Below are positions 32,627 through 42,023 of a DNA stretch of 64,000 nt, piece by piece. The notes under the pieces are model-generated. The model saw only the letters and a list, made by a program, of their open reading frames with translations, was not told the origin of the DNA and ran no database searches. The stretch comes from an uncultured Bacteroidales bacterium (GTDB taxonomy: Bacteria > Bacteroidota > Bacteroidia > Bacteroidales > Bacteroidaceae): the NCBI GenBank assembly GCA_902771725.1, contig CACXXT010000004.1, positions 1 through 64,000 on the forward strand. The letters are read 5' to 3'. Every line of letters starts with the position of its first letter. Within the stretch, counting starts at the first letter, position 1. Position numbers and translations under genes: made by a program.

Positions 32627-33313
32627 ATGTGGTTAATTGATTCATCCATCGGAAGAAAAGTCGTCATGTCCGTCACCGGTCTGGCACTGATTCTCTTCCT
32701 GACGTTTCATGCGAGCATGAACGTCGTAGCGCTCTTCAGCGCTGAGGGCTACAACATGATTTGCGAGTTCCTCGGCGCTAACTGGTATGCCGTAGTGGCT
32801 ACCCTCGGTCTGGCAGCATTGATGGCCCTGCACTTCATCTTTGCCATCATCCTTACGCTGCAAAACAAGAAGGCTCGTGGCACTGACAGCTATGCTGTGA
32901 CCTCGAAGCCCGAGAAGGTTGAATGGTACAGCCAGAACATGTTCCTCCTGGGCTGCATCATCTGCCTGGGTCTGTGCCTGCACCTCTGGCACTTCTGGTA
33001 CAACATGATGTTCGCAGAACTCATGGATCCCGTGGCCGCAGCCACGAACATCCCCTCGGCCTCCGACGGCTACAACTGGATTGTCTACACCTTCCACAAC
33101 CGTCCGGGTGCTCCCCTCTACTCGCTGCTGTACCTCGTGTGGCTCTGCGCCATCTGGTTCCACATCAACCATGGTTTCTGGAGTGCTATCCAGACGCTGG
33201 GCTGGAGCGGCAAGATCTGGCACAACCGCTGGCAGTGCATCGGCTTCATCTGGTCGACCATCGTCATCCTGATGTTCGCTGTTGTGGTTATCAAATTTGC
33301 CATCTGGGGCTAA
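32627..33313 (+). CDS. sdhC: Succinate dehydrogenase/fumarate reductase cytochrome b subunit
   Basis: This 228-residue protein with five hydrophobic helices belongs to the type B, single-subunit diheme cytochrome b family of Wolinella/Bacillus type. Histidines suited to bind heme occur in 'FHASMN', 'ALHFIFAIIL', 'LHLWHFW' and 'WFHINHGFWSA'. It anchors the complex in the inner membrane and exchanges electrons with menaquinone. It is the first gene of the operon, 29 bp before sdhA. In these anaerobes the complex mainly reduces fumarate. Confidence 0.93.
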   Translation: MWLIDSSIGRKVVMSVTGLALILFLTFHASMNVVALFSAEGYNMICEFLGANWYAVVATLGLAALMALHFIFAIILTLQNKKARGTDSYAVTSKPEKVEWYSQNMFLLGCIICLGLCLHLWHFWYNMMFAELMDPVAAATNIPSASDGYNWIVYTFHNRPGAPLYSLLYLVWLCAIWFHINHGFWSAIQTLGWSGKIWHNRWQCIGFIWSTIVILMFAVVVIKFAIWG

Positions 33314-33342
33314 CCTTTTATCAACTTTAAAACGTTATCATT

Positions 33343-35334
33343 ATGGCAACTGAACAAGTAAAGAAAATCGATTCCAAGATACCCGAGGGACCCGTTGCTG
33401 AGAAATGGACCAACTATAAGGCACACCAGCGTCTGGTCAATCCGAAGAACAAACTGAAGCTCGACGTCATCGTCGTCGGCACAGGTCTGGCAGGTGCCAG
33501 CGCTGCTGCCTCGCTTGGCGAGATGGGCTTCAACGTCCTCAACTTCTGCATCCAGGATAGCCCCCGTCGTGCACACTCCATCGCAGCACAGGGCGGTATC
33601 AATGCAGCCAAGAACTATCAGAACGACGGTGACAGCGTCTATCGTCTGTTCTACGACACCGTGAAGGGTGGTGACTATCGTGCTCGCGAGGCCAACGTCT
33701 ATCGTCTGGCAGAGGTGTCTAACAACATCATCGACCAGTGCGTGGCACAGGGCGTTCCCTTCGCTCGCGAATATGGCGGCATGCTGGCCAACCGCTCCTT
33801 CGGTGGTGCTCAGGTCAGCCGTACCTTCTATGCCAAGGGTCAGACCGGCCAGCAGCTGCTGCTCGGTGCCTACAGCTCCCTCAGCGCACAGGTACAGGCC
33901 GGCAAGGTGAAGCTCTTCACCCGCTATGAGATGGAAGATGTCGTCATCGTCGACGGCCGTGCCCGCGGTATCATCGCCAAGAACCTCGTGACCGGCAAGC
34001 TGGAGCGCTTCAGCGCCAATGCTGTTGTCATCGCCACTGGCGGCTACGGCAATGCTTACTTCCTCTCCACCAACGCTATGGGTTGCAACTGCACGGCTGC
34101 TGTACAGTGCTACCGCAAGGGCGCTTACATGGCTAACCCCTCCTACGTGCAGATTCACCCCACCTGCATTCCCGTGCATGGCGACAAGCAGTCCAAGCTG
34201 ACGCTGATGTCCGAATCCTTGCGTAACGACGGCCGCATCTGGGTGCCCAAGAAGCTGGAAGATGCCAAGAAGCTGCAGGAAGGCACGTTGCAGGGCTGGG
34301 AGATTCCCGAAGAGGACCGCGACTACTATCTGGAGCGTCGCTATCCCGCTTTCGGTAACCTCGTGCCGCGCGACGTCGCCAGCCGTGCTGCCAAGGAGCG
34401 TTGCGACAAGGGCTTCGGCGTGAACAACACCGGTTTGGCCGTGTTCCTCGACTTCTCCGAGAGCATCAACCGCCTCGGCCTCGACGCCATGAAGCAGCGC
34501 TACGGCAACCTCTTCGATATGTATGAGGAGATTACCGACGTCTATCCCGGCGACCTCGCCAACGAAATCAACGGCGTGAAGTACTACAAGCCCATGATGA
34601 TCTACCCCGCCATCCACTACACCATGGGCGGCGTCTGGGTTGACTACGAGCTGCAGACCTCCATCCCCGGCCTCTTCGCCATCGGCGAGTGCAACTTCTC
34701 CGACCACGGTGCCAACCGTCTCGGCGCATCCGCTCTGATGCAGGGCTTGGCCGACGGTTACTTCGTGCTGCCTTACACCATCCAGAACTACCTCGCCGAC
34801 CAGGCTATCTGGCCGCGCATCAGCACTGACCTGCCCGAGTTCGCAGAGGCAGAGAAGGCTGTCGATGCCGAACTCACCCGACTGCTCAACATCAAGGGCA
34901 AGCGTTCCGTGGACAGCATCCACAAGGAACTCGGCCACATCATGTGGGAGTACGTCGGTATGGGCCGCACCGCTGAGGGCTTGAAGACCGGTATCCAGAA
35001 GATGAAGGAACTGCAGAAGGAGTTCGACACGAACCTCTTCGTGCCCGGCTCTAAGGAAGGTCTCAACGTGGAACTCGACAAGGCTATCCACCTCCGTGAC
35101 TTCTTCACTATGGGCGAACTCGTAGCTCACGACGCTCTCAGCCGTAACGAAAGCTGCGGCGGCCACTTCCGCGAGGAATACCAGACGGAGGAAGGCGAAG
35201 CCAAGCGTGACGATGAGAACTACTTCTACGTCGGCTGCTGGGAGTATCAGGGTGAAGGCAAGGATCCCGAACTCATCAAGGAACCCCTGGAGTACGAAGC
35301 AATCAAGGTTCAGACACGTAACTATAAGAACTAA
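33343..35334 (+). CDS. sdhA: Succinate dehydrogenase/fumarate reductase flavoprotein subunit
   Basis: This 663-residue catalytic subunit carries covalently bound FAD. The dinucleotide fold '[19 protein letters not shown]', the flavin-attachment segment '[19 protein letters not shown]', and the active-site region 'HPTCIP' and '[11 protein letters not shown]' are visible. It interconverts fumarate and succinate, the main route to propionate and succinate in Bacteroidales. Length is normal for type B enzymes. A 164-bp spacer with two hairpins separates it from sdhB. Confidence 0.95.
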   Translation: MATEQVKKIDSKIPEGPVAEKWTNYKAHQRLVNPKNKLKLDVIVVGTGLAGASAAASLGEMGFNVLNFCIQDSPRRAHSIAAQGGINAAKNYQNDGDSVYRLFYDTVKGGDYRAREANVYRLAEVSNNIIDQCVAQGVPFAREYGGMLANRSFGGAQVSRTFYAKGQTGQQLLLGAYSSLSAQVQAGKVKLFTRYEMEDVVIVDGRARGIIAKNLVTGKLERFSANAVVIATGGYGNAYFLSTNAMGCNCTAAVQCYRKGAYMANPSYVQIHPTCIPVHGDKQSKLTLMSESLRNDGRIWVPKKLEDAKKLQEGTLQGWEIPEEDRDYYLERRYPAFGNLVPRDVASRAAKERCDKGFGVNNTGLAVFLDFSESINRLGLDAMKQRYGNLFDMYEEITDVYPGDLANEINGVKYYKPMMIYPAIHYTMGGVWVDYELQTSIPGLFAIGECNFSDHGANRLGASALMQGLADGYFVLPYTIQNYLADQAIWPRISTDLPEFAEAEKAVDAELTRLLNIKGKRSVDSIHKELGHIMWEYVGMGRTAEGLKTGIQKMKELQKEFDTNLFVPGSKEGLNVELDKAIHLRDFFTMGELVAHDALSRNESCGGHFREEYQTEEGEAKRDDENYFYVGCWEYQGEGKDPELIKEPLEYEAIKVQTRNYKN

Positions 35335-35340
35335 AAAGAC

Positions 35341-35490
35341 CCTCCCCTCACCCTCCCTTGTAGGGAGGGAGTGGTCACCTTTCAAGAATAGGTTTTTATT
35401 ATTAACATTAAAGAATAACCCTAATGACCCCCTGATGAGTCGGATACATTCTACTCCCCTCCCTATAAGGGAGGGGCAGGGGGGTGGGTC
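35341..35490. repeat. Two GC-rich hairpin repeats between sdhA and sdhB
   Basis: Copy 1 is CCCTCCCT-TGT-AGGGAGGG (35351-35369). Copy 2 is CCCCTCCCT-ATA-AGGGAGGGG (35456-35476) followed by CAGGGGGGTGGG. They lie on either side of an AT-rich stretch. Copy 2 is closely related, in inverted orientation, to the sequence at 60380-60408. Confidence 0.9.
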
Positions 35491-35498
35491 TTATGATT

Positions 35499-36257
35499 AT
35501 GGCTAAAAACATTTCAGTTACAATAAAGTTCTGGAAACAGAACGGCCCGAAGGAGAAGGGCCACTTCGACACGCACGAGTTGAAGAATATTCCCGACGAC
35601 ACCTCCTTCCTCGAGGCCCTCGACATCATGAATGAGGAACTCATCGAGGCCGGCAAGGAGCCCTTCGTCTTCGACCACGACTGCCGCGAGGGTATCTGCG
35701 GCATGTGCTCTCTCTACATCAACGGTACGCCCCACGGCAAGACCGAGCGCGGTGCTACCACCTGTCAGCTCTACATGCGTCGCTTCAAGGACGGCGAGAC
35801 CATCACCGTGGAGCCTTGGCGCTCTGCAGGTTTCCCCGTCATCAAGGACTGCATGGTCGATCGCTCTGCCTTCGACAAGATCATCCAGGCAGGCGGCTAC
35901 ACCACCATCCGCACCGGCCAGGCACAGGACGCCAACGCCATCCTCATCCCCAAGCAGGATGCCGATGAGGCTATGGACTGCGCCAGCTGCATCGGCTGCG
36001 GTGCCTGCGTAGCTGCTTGTAAGAACGGCTCTGCCATGCTCTTCGTCAGCTCCAAGGTCTCTCAACTCGCACTGCTTCCCCAGGGACGTCCTGAGGCCGC
36101 TAAGCGCGCCAAGGCCATGGTCGCCAAGATGGACGAGCTCGGCTTCGGTAACTGCACCAACACCCGCGCTTGCGAGGCTGTCTGCCCGAAGAACGAGACC
36201 ATTGCCAACATCGCTCGCCTGAACCGTGAGTTCATCAAGGCTAAGCTGGCTGACTAA
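35499..36257 (+). CDS. sdhB: Succinate dehydrogenase/fumarate reductase iron-sulfur subunit
   Basis: This 252-residue subunit has the 2Fe-2S motif 'CREGICGMC' near residue 60, '[15 protein letters not shown]' for the 4Fe-4S and '[12 protein letters not shown]' for the remaining cluster ligands. It passes electrons between cytochrome b and the flavoprotein. ATG 35499 is taken as the start ([14 protein letters not shown]); a second ATG six bases upstream is possible. Confidence 0.95.
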   Translation: MAKNISVTIKFWKQNGPKEKGHFDTHELKNIPDDTSFLEALDIMNEELIEAGKEPFVFDHDCREGICGMCSLYINGTPHGKTERGATTCQLYMRRFKDGETITVEPWRSAGFPVIKDCMVDRSAFDKIIQAGGYTTIRTGQAQDANAILIPKQDADEAMDCASCIGCGACVAACKNGSAMLFVSSKVSQLALLPQGRPEAAKRAKAMVAKMDELGFGNCTNTRACEAVCPKNETIANIARLNREFIKAKLAD

Positions 36258-36283
36258 GGTTAACATTACCCCTGTTAATTTAT

Positions 36284-36334
36284 AAGGTTGCAAGGTTCAT
36301 GAGGCCACCAAGCGCGCCCCTGCCTTGCAACCTT
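36284..36334 (+). terminator. Hairpin terminating the sdhCAB operon
   Basis: AAGGTTGCAAGG (36284-36295) and CCTTGCAACCTT (36323-36334) are perfectly complementary over 12 bp and are followed by TCTTA. The loop of 27 bases is long and the T tract weak. A smaller dyad, TTAACA...TGTTAA, precedes it at 36260-36278. Confidence 0.6.
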
Positions 36335-36377
36335 TCTTAGCACAAAGACAAACTTTCATCCATAACATTCAATTACT

Positions 36378-37793
36378 ATGAAGAAACGTTTCTATTCCCT
36401 GCTGCTGACGGCGCTGATAGCTGTCTCGGCTATGGCCCAAGGTCAGGTGAAGTATGTCTTTTACTTCATCGGCGACGGTATGGGCGTCAACCAAATCAAC
36501 GTCACAGAGACCTATCTGGCAGCCCTGAAAGGGAAGATAGGCTTCGAGCCGATTCTGATGTCCAGCTTCCCCGTGGTGGGATTGGTCAACACCTACTCCG
36601 CCACCAATGGCGTGACCGACTCCGCAGCAGGAGGTACGGCGCTGGCATGTGGTAAGAAGACCAAGAACGGTGCCATCGGCGTGCTGGAAGATCTGAAGAC
36701 TCCCTGCACCAGCATCGCACAGTGGGCTAAGAATGCTGGCAAGGCCGTGGGCATCGCCACGACGGTGGCTATCACTCATGCCACGCCCGCCAGTTTCTAC
36801 GGTCACCAGCCCAGCCGTAATATGTATTTCGAGATTGGTCAGGATCTCTGCAAGAGTGGCTTTGACTTCTTCGCAGGCAGTGATTTCCACCGTCCCAATA
36901 CCAAAGAGGGTGAGCTCAGCTTGCGCGAACAGGCCAAGGCTGCCGGTTATACCATCCTCACCGGTGGTTACAAGGAATATGAGAAGAAAGGGCGCAAGGC
37001 CGACAAGCTCATCATGCTGCAGAGCGATGAACAGAACGAGAAGCTGGGCAGCGACCATCTGCCCTATGCACTGGACCAGACGAAGGACGACCTCACGCTG
37101 GAGCAGATTTGCCGTGCAGGCATCAACTACCTGATGAGCAAGGGAACGGATGGCTTCTTCTTCCAGCTGGAGGGAGGAATGATTGACTACGCCTGCCACC
37201 GAAATGACATAGGCAACGCCATCAACGAAGTGCTCGATATGGACAAAGCCGTGAAGGTGGCCTATGAGTTCTACCAGCAGCACCCCGATGAGACCATTAT
37301 CGTTATCACAGCCGATCACGAGACGGGTGGACTGGTCATGGGCAAGGGACCCTATGAACTCCACACCGACCTGCTGCGCTTCCAGCACAAGAGCATCGAT
37401 GAACTGAAATGGATTCTGAACGAGCAGTACAAGAAGGCTCCGAAGAAGTTCACGAAAGAAGCCGTAGAAAAGCAGCTGAAGCAGCTCATGGGGCTCTGGG
37501 ACAATATCAAGCTCAAAGACGAGCAGACAGAACGTCTGACCCGTAGATGGAACGAAATCGAGAAGGCTATGGCTGATGGCGAGAAGGTCAACGACCGCAT
37601 CAGCGATCTTTGCGAGACCGTGAAGCATGTCATCAGCGAGCAAGCTCTCATCAGCTGGGCCAGTGGTGGCCACTCAAACGGTTACGTGCCCGTCTACGCT
37701 ATCGGTCCTGGCACAGAGGTCTTCCAAGGACGCATAGACAACATTGAGATAGCTCCCGCCATGGCGAAGATTGCCGGCTGGCAGGCAGAGTAA
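36378..37793 (+). CDS. Exported alkaline phosphatase (PhoA family)
   Basis: This 471-residue protein has a signal peptide ending 'SAMAQ'. The metal ligand Asp33 lies in 'FIGDGMG', the nucleophile Ser82 in 'VTDSAAGGTALACG', and further metal ligands in 'QLEGGMIDYACHRND', 'TADHETGGL' and 'SGGHSNGYVP'. It releases phosphate from phosphomonoesters in the periplasm. An insert of about 95 residues rich in Lys and Glu (about 335-430) precedes the last motif. No Pho box can be recognised. Its stop abuts the stop of the next, convergent gene without any spacer. Confidence 0.93.
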   Translation: MKKRFYSLLLTALIAVSAMAQGQVKYVFYFIGDGMGVNQINVTETYLAALKGKIGFEPILMSSFPVVGLVNTYSATNGVTDSAAGGTALACGKKTKNGAIGVLEDLKTPCTSIAQWAKNAGKAVGIATTVAITHATPASFYGHQPSRNMYFEIGQDLCKSGFDFFAGSDFHRPNTKEGELSLREQAKAAGYTILTGGYKEYEKKGRKADKLIMLQSDEQNEKLGSDHLPYALDQTKDDLTLEQICRAGINYLMSKGTDGFFFQLEGGMIDYACHRNDIGNAINEVLDMDKAVKVAYEFYQQHPDETIIVITADHETGGLVMGKGPYELHTDLLRFQHKSIDELKWILNEQYKKAPKKFTKEAVEKQLKQLMGLWDNIKLKDEQTERLTRRWNEIEKAMADGEKVNDRISDLCETVKHVISEQALISWASGGHSNGYVPVYAIGPGTEVFQGRIDNIEIAPAMAKIAGWQAE

Positions 37794-38963
37794 CTATTTG
37801 ATGTAGACCTTGCGCCCGTCGATGAGGTAAGTGTGTCCGTGCAGCAGGCGAGTTGCCGGACGTCCTTGCAGGTCAAAGGTTGCGCCTTGAGCGCCCTTGA
37901 TGGCAGGAGCACTTACTTCATCGGCGGGCGCATCCATTCCGATGATGATGCCTTTTACGTACGAAGCTTTGGAATAAGCGATTATATTTGTGATGTCTGC
38001 AGGGTTGATGTAGGCGCGTCCTGCCAGCAGACGGCTCTGCCCTTCGGTGGTCAGCCAGAGCTGGTCGCCCTGGAGGATATACATACCGGCTGGAACTATA
38101 AATCCGCCGTCTTCCTCCGTTCCAGTCAGTGTGCCTACGAGTCCGCCAAAGTTCCCTGCTTCGGCAGCATCGCCGTGCATGGCTGCTACGATATACGTGG
38201 CCTCGCCCGCGCGCTTAAATATATAAGGTCTTCCAGCCTTCAAATCGCCCGTGACCTCGTTCAGCACGATTCCCTTGAACTCTTCTCCATTCATTATCTT
38301 GGCATAAATCTCATAGAAGGTAGCACCAGCCACCTCGTCGGCGCGAACGGCTTTGGGGAAGCAGATGGTGCCAAAGTTGGAGGAACCAAGGGTACGCCAG
38401 GTGTGCTCTGCGAGGAAGTAGGGTTTGGCGATGGGGAAGAGGTAATCTTGGTGGGTGATATATATCGTTTGTTCCATCCTGAAACTGTTTGGCTGCATCA
38501 GAATTCCGTAAAGTGTATTATTATAGGTATAAGTAAAGGTGTGATATGAGCTTTCATTGAAGTCTAGGTAATTCGTTTTAGAATAAGATAGTTTGGGTTG
38601 GGGATCTTTTCCTGTTGTGAGAGCTACATATAGGTATTTCTTTTCAAGGTTCTTAGAGCCCAAGTATATTTTGCCGGAACTATTTTTCCCTACATACCAT
38701 AAGATAGCATTCTGTTCATCTTGTGTTGCAAGATAGACTATTCGTTGTTCATTACTGATTTTAATTTCTTGCTTTTCAGCTCGCCCATCAGAAGATAAAT
38801 CGCTTGTCATGGCGTAGGCGATGCCATCTTTCTGGGCAGCTAATACGATATTTTTATCGTAGTAATCATCAAATGTCTGCGCTTCAGCACTTCCAACCAA
38901 AGCAAATCCACAGCACACTGCCATGCAATGTGCAACAAATGAGTTCGTGAAAAATGATTTCAT
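37794..38963 (-). CDS. Secreted protein of unknown function with a sorting-type C-terminus
   Basis: This 389-residue protein has a signal peptide ending 'GSAEAQ'. The mature part is beta-rich, and residues around 195-240 ('STNFGTICFPKAV'-like) recall repeated beta domains of Prevotella surface proteins. The C-terminus 'FDLQGRPATRLLHGHTYLIDGRKVYIK' resembles the type IX secretion or cell-surface tail of that group ('YDLxGRxV...GxYIxxGKKVxIK'). It may thus be exported over the outer membrane; this is inference. The middle has low GC. The ligand or activity is not recognised. Confidence 0.75.
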   Translation of the reverse strand: MKSFFTNSFVAHCMAVCCGFALVGSAEAQTFDDYYDKNIVLAAQKDGIAYAMTSDLSSDGRAEKQEIKISNEQRIVYLATQDEQNAILWYVGKNSSGKIYLGSKNLEKKYLYVALTTGKDPQPKLSYSKTNYLDFNESSYHTFTYTYNNTLYGILMQPNSFRMEQTIYITHQDYLFPIAKPYFLAEHTWRTLGSSNFGTICFPKAVRADEVAGATFYEIYAKIMNGEEFKGIVLNEVTGDLKAGRPYIFKRAGEATYIVAAMHGDAAEAGNFGGLVGTLTGTEEDGGFIVPAGMYILQGDQLWLTTEGQSRLLAGRAYINPADITNIIAYSKASYVKGIIIGMDAPADEVSAPAIKGAQGATFDLQGRPATRLLHGHTYLIDGRKVYIK

Positions 38964-39001
38964 TGTTTAGTCTTATGATTTGTGAAGGTGATTAAAATCG
39001 T

Positions 39002-39436
39002 TTATTTCTTGCCACTATGTCCGAATCCTCCAGCTCCGCGCTCTGTCTCGTCCAGCGTGTCGGTGAGCTGCCATTCAGCTTGTTCGTGGCGGGCGATGAC
39101 CATTTGGGCAATGCGCTCGCCATCGTTGATGGTGAATGGCCGATCGGAGAGGTTTATGAGGATGACGCATATCTCGCCGCGATAGTCCGCGTCGATGGTG
39201 CCGGGAGAGTTCAGAACAGTGATGCCGTGCTTGATGGCCAGTCCGCTGCGAGGACGTACCTGTGCTTCGAAGCCTACGGGCAGGGCAATGAAGAGCCCCG
39301 TGGGAACAAGGGTGCGTTGCAAGGGTTGAAGTACGATGGGGGTTTCGAGGTTGGCACGGAGATCTACACCTGCCGACTGGGGTGTAGCATACGCAGGCAG
39401 GGGATGATGAGAATGGTTGATGATGGGTACTTGCAT
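39002..39436 (-). CDS. dut: dUTP diphosphatase
   Basis: The 144-residue trimeric dUTPase removes dUTP and supplies dUMP for thymidylate. All five motifs are visible: 'SAGVDLRA', '[11 protein letters not shown]', '[10 protein letters not shown]', 'GERIAQMVI' and the P-loop-like '[11 protein letters not shown]'. The start ATG at 39436 follows a -7 element by 26 bp. It is divergent from dgt; both act on the dNTP pool. Confidence 0.95.
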   Translation of the reverse strand: MQVPIINHSHHPLPAYATPQSAGVDLRANLETPIVLQPLQRTLVPTGLFIALPVGFEAQVRPRSGLAIKHGITVLNSPGTIDADYRGEICVILINLSDRPFTINDGERIAQMVIARHEQAEWQLTDTLDETERGAGGFGHSGKK

Positions 39437-39461
39437 TATTTTTTTCGTTGTTTCTTGGGGA

Positions 39462-39469
39462 CAAAGGTA
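39462..39469 (-). promoter_or_regulatory. -7 element of the dut promoter
   Basis: TACCTTTG is read from 39469 to 39462 on the - strand. No convincing -33 element is visible. Confidence 0.5.
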
Positions 39470-39575
39470 CATATTTTTAGGCAGAGATTACACGCGTTGT
39501 ACAGATTTTGTTCTTCTCATGACCAAATTATTAAAGAAAATTGCCTAATCTGTGTATTCACTGCCTCTTTTTCAC

Positions 39576-39583
39576 TATCTTTG
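39576..39583 (+). promoter_or_regulatory. -7 element of the dgt promoter
   Basis: TATCTTTG (39576-39583) followed by CAGCC lies 30 bp before the dgt start. The upstream -33 element is weak. Confidence 0.55.
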
Positions 39584-39613
39584 CAGCCCATAATGAATTA
39601 ATCCTCGCATCAC

Positions 39614-40975
39614 ATGATGAACTGGACACAACTTTTGAGTAGCAAGCGGCTGGGATTGGAGAGCAGCGGACAGCAGCGCGACGACCGCACGGAATTCCAG
39701 CGCGACTATGACCGTCTGATCTTCTCGGCTCCCTTCCGCCGATTGCAGAACAAGACGCAGGTGTTTCCCCTTCCGGGCAGCATCTTCGTCCACAACCGTC
39801 TGACCCACAGCCTGGAAGTTTCCAGCGTTGGGCGTTCGTTGGGCAATGATGTCTCGCGCCTCCTGCTGGAGCGGCATCCTGAATTGCGGGAGACTCACTT
39901 CACGGAACTGGGCAGCATCGTCAGTGCTGCCTGTCTGGCTCACGACTTGGGCAATCCGCCCTTTGGTCATTCTGGCGAACGTGCCATTGCCACCTACTTC
40001 AGCGAGGGAGCTGGCAGCTGGCTGAAAGACTATGTGGAGCCCGAGACTGGTGACCGGCTCAGCCCTGAGCAATGGGAGGACTTGATTCACTTCGAGGGCA
40101 ATGCCAATGCTTTCCGCCTGCTCACCCACCATTTCGACGGGCGCCGCAAGGGAGGCTTCGTGATGACCTACAGCACGCTCGCCAGCATCGTTAAATACCC
40201 CTTTTCCAGCAACCTGGCCGGTGACCACCAGAAGTTTGGGTTCTTCACTTCAGAGCGCGAGGACTATCAGCGGATAGCTGACGAACTGGGCATCATTCGC
40301 CATTCCAGTCCAGAAGGGACGCTGTGCTACGCTCGCTTTCCGCTCGTCTATCTCGTGGAGGCTGCCGACGATATCTGCTATGAGATTATGGACATCGAGG
40401 ATGCCCACAAGCTGAAGATTCTTTCCACGGCCGACACACGGGAACTCTTGCTTGCCTACTTCACGCCCGAACGGCGTCGCGAGATTGAGGAATACATGGC
40501 TCGCCTGGATGTTCACGATGTCAACGAGCAGATTGTCTACCTCCGTTCCTGCGTCATCAACTGCCTGGAAGGTGAGTGCGTGCAGGCTTTCGTCGAAGCA
40601 GAGGACGAGATCCTTGCCGGCACCTACGAAGGCACACTCATCCAGCACATCTCTGAAATCCCACGCGCAGCTTACAACACCTGCGTGGGCAAGAGTTTCG
40701 GACATATTTATCACTCCAAGGATGTGGTAGATATTGAGCTGGCTGGTTTCCGGGTGATGACGGAACTGGTTCATCTGATGGTTGAGGCGGTCATGAACCC
40801 AGACCGCACTTATTCTCAGTTGCTGCTGAACCGCGTCTCGCGTCAGTACCAGATTCGCGCCCCACGGCTCTACGACCGGTTGATGGCCGTATTGGACTAC
40901 ATCTCTGGTATGACGGATGTCTACGCGCTGGATCTCTACCGTAAAATCAACGGTACGAGTTTCCCCATTATCTGA
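39614..40975 (+). CDS. dgt: Deoxyguanosinetriphosphate triphosphohydrolase-like HD protein
   Basis: This 453-residue protein is a dNTP triphosphohydrolase of the HD superfamily. It has 'PFRRLQNKTQVFP', 'HNRLTHSLEVSSVGRSLG' (first metal His) and 'AACLAHDLGNPPFGHSGE' (HD pair), then 'HFEGNANAFRLLT'. It cleaves dNTPs to deoxynucleosides and triphosphate; some relatives restrict phage by draining dNTPs. ATG at 39614 and 39617 are both possible. Confidence 0.92.
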   Translation: MMNWTQLLSSKRLGLESSGQQRDDRTEFQRDYDRLIFSAPFRRLQNKTQVFPLPGSIFVHNRLTHSLEVSSVGRSLGNDVSRLLLERHPELRETHFTELGSIVSAACLAHDLGNPPFGHSGERAIATYFSEGAGSWLKDYVEPETGDRLSPEQWEDLIHFEGNANAFRLLTHHFDGRRKGGFVMTYSTLASIVKYPFSSNLAGDHQKFGFFTSEREDYQRIADELGIIRHSSPEGTLCYARFPLVYLVEAADDICYEIMDIEDAHKLKILSTADTRELLLAYFTPERRREIEEYMARLDVHDVNEQIVYLRSCVINCLEGECVQAFVEAEDEILAGTYEGTLIQHISEIPRAAYNTCVGKSFGHIYHSKDVVDIELAGFRVMTELVHLMVEAVMNPDRTYSQLLLNRVSRQYQIRAPRLYDRLMAVLDYISGMTDVYALDLYRKINGTSFPII

Positions 40976-40978
40976 AAA

Positions 40979-41962
40979 TTAACTGATGACAACGTTGGCT
41001 CCGCTGGTGGGTGCCACAGCTTCGGGATGTTCGTGTGCGAAGCTGTCGATGTGTCGTACACGTTTTTCGTCGAGAATCTCATCCACGGCAATCAGTATGC
41101 CTGTCTCCTCGACATCTCCGAAGCCGTAGTTGATGGCGGTGCCGAACATTCTCATCGTGGGCGAGAGCCCCATATAAGCGTTCACCAGCGGAGGAATGTT
41201 GTATCCTCGTGCGCGCACTTCGCGGTTGAGGATACGGTAGTCCGCCTTGAACTCTTTTTCGCAGAACAGACGCTTCATCTCCTCGCTGTCCTGCTCGATC
41301 TCCAGCGGTTTCGTGGGGATAATGAGCCCGTCGGGGTCGCCAAAGTGTTTTTTTAGGAAGAAGAGAATCATGTCGCGAGCCACCCGGTCGTAGCTGGGGT
41401 ACATTGTCATCTTGCCGAAGAGGTATCGCACCCCTGGCTTAACGACGGTGAGTGCACCCAGTCCATCCCAGAGGTTATCGAGGGCAAAGAGCGCCTTCGC
41501 GCCTGCGCGCGTACTTTGATATTCTAAGGTGACCCAGCTTCGTCCGAGTTCTATGGTATAGGGGAGGTAGTCACGAATGAAGCGGTCGGAGAAATGGAAC
41601 ATATGTGAGGTGGCGAGGATGGGCTGCCCTTGTTCATCGAAGCGTGCCTCTGTACCCAGCAGATAGCGGTAGCCTCCGATAATCTCCTCTGCCTCGGGAT
41701 TCCAGACAATCAGTTGTTTGTAGGGATTCTCCATCGTGTCGAACTCATCGAGGTCCATGGCCTTGCCCGTACCTCCACCTGCTGCGCGGAAAGCAATCTC
41801 GCGCAGGCGACCAATCTCTCGCAGGGTGTTGGGGGCATCCTGCCAGGTGACGATGTAGATCTCGTTGTTGCTCTTGTTGGTGAAGCGTAGTCGCTTCTCC
41901 TCTGTGAGCTCGCTCTTGAGCAGTTCCACTGGAACAGGAGCTATGATGGGTTCTATAGTCAT
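40979..41962 (-). CDS. glsB: GNAT-type N-acyltransferase, glycine lipid synthesis
   Basis: This 327-residue protein resembles the OlsB/hemolysin family ('REIAFRAAGGGTGKAMDLDEFD', 'IIGGYRYLLG', 'TIELGRSWVTLEYQ', 'FFLKKHFGDPDGLI'). In Bacteroides thetaiotaomicron the corresponding GlsB attaches a 3-hydroxy fatty acid to glycine. The neighbour 61 bp upstream encodes the O-acyltransferase, in the same two-gene order as in Bacteroides. The short spacer contains a CGGATTTACGAATT repeat. Confidence 0.85.
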   Translation of the reverse strand: MTIEPIIAPVPVELLKSELTEEKRLRFTNKSNNEIYIVTWQDAPNTLREIGRLREIAFRAAGGGTGKAMDLDEFDTMENPYKQLIVWNPEAEEIIGGYRYLLGTEARFDEQGQPILATSHMFHFSDRFIRDYLPYTIELGRSWVTLEYQSTRAGAKALFALDNLWDGLGALTVVKPGVRYLFGKMTMYPSYDRVARDMILFFLKKHFGDPDGLIIPTKPLEIEQDSEEMKRLFCEKEFKADYRILNREVRARGYNIPPLVNAYMGLSPTMRMFGTAINYGFGDVEETGILIAVDEILDEKRVRHIDSFAHEHPEAVAPTSGANVVIS

Positions 41963-41965
41963 ACA

Positions 41966-42002
41966 AACGGATTTACGAATTAAACGATTTCTGGATTAAC
42001 GG
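41966..42002 (+). repeat. GGATTTACG-type repeat in the glsA/glsB spacer
   Basis: CGGATTTACGAATT is followed by AAACGATTTCTGGATTAACGG. The 14-mer is identical to part of the nusA/infB spacer at 49859. Confidence 0.7.
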
Positions 42003-42023
42003 TGGTGTTTGGGGCTTATGCCC

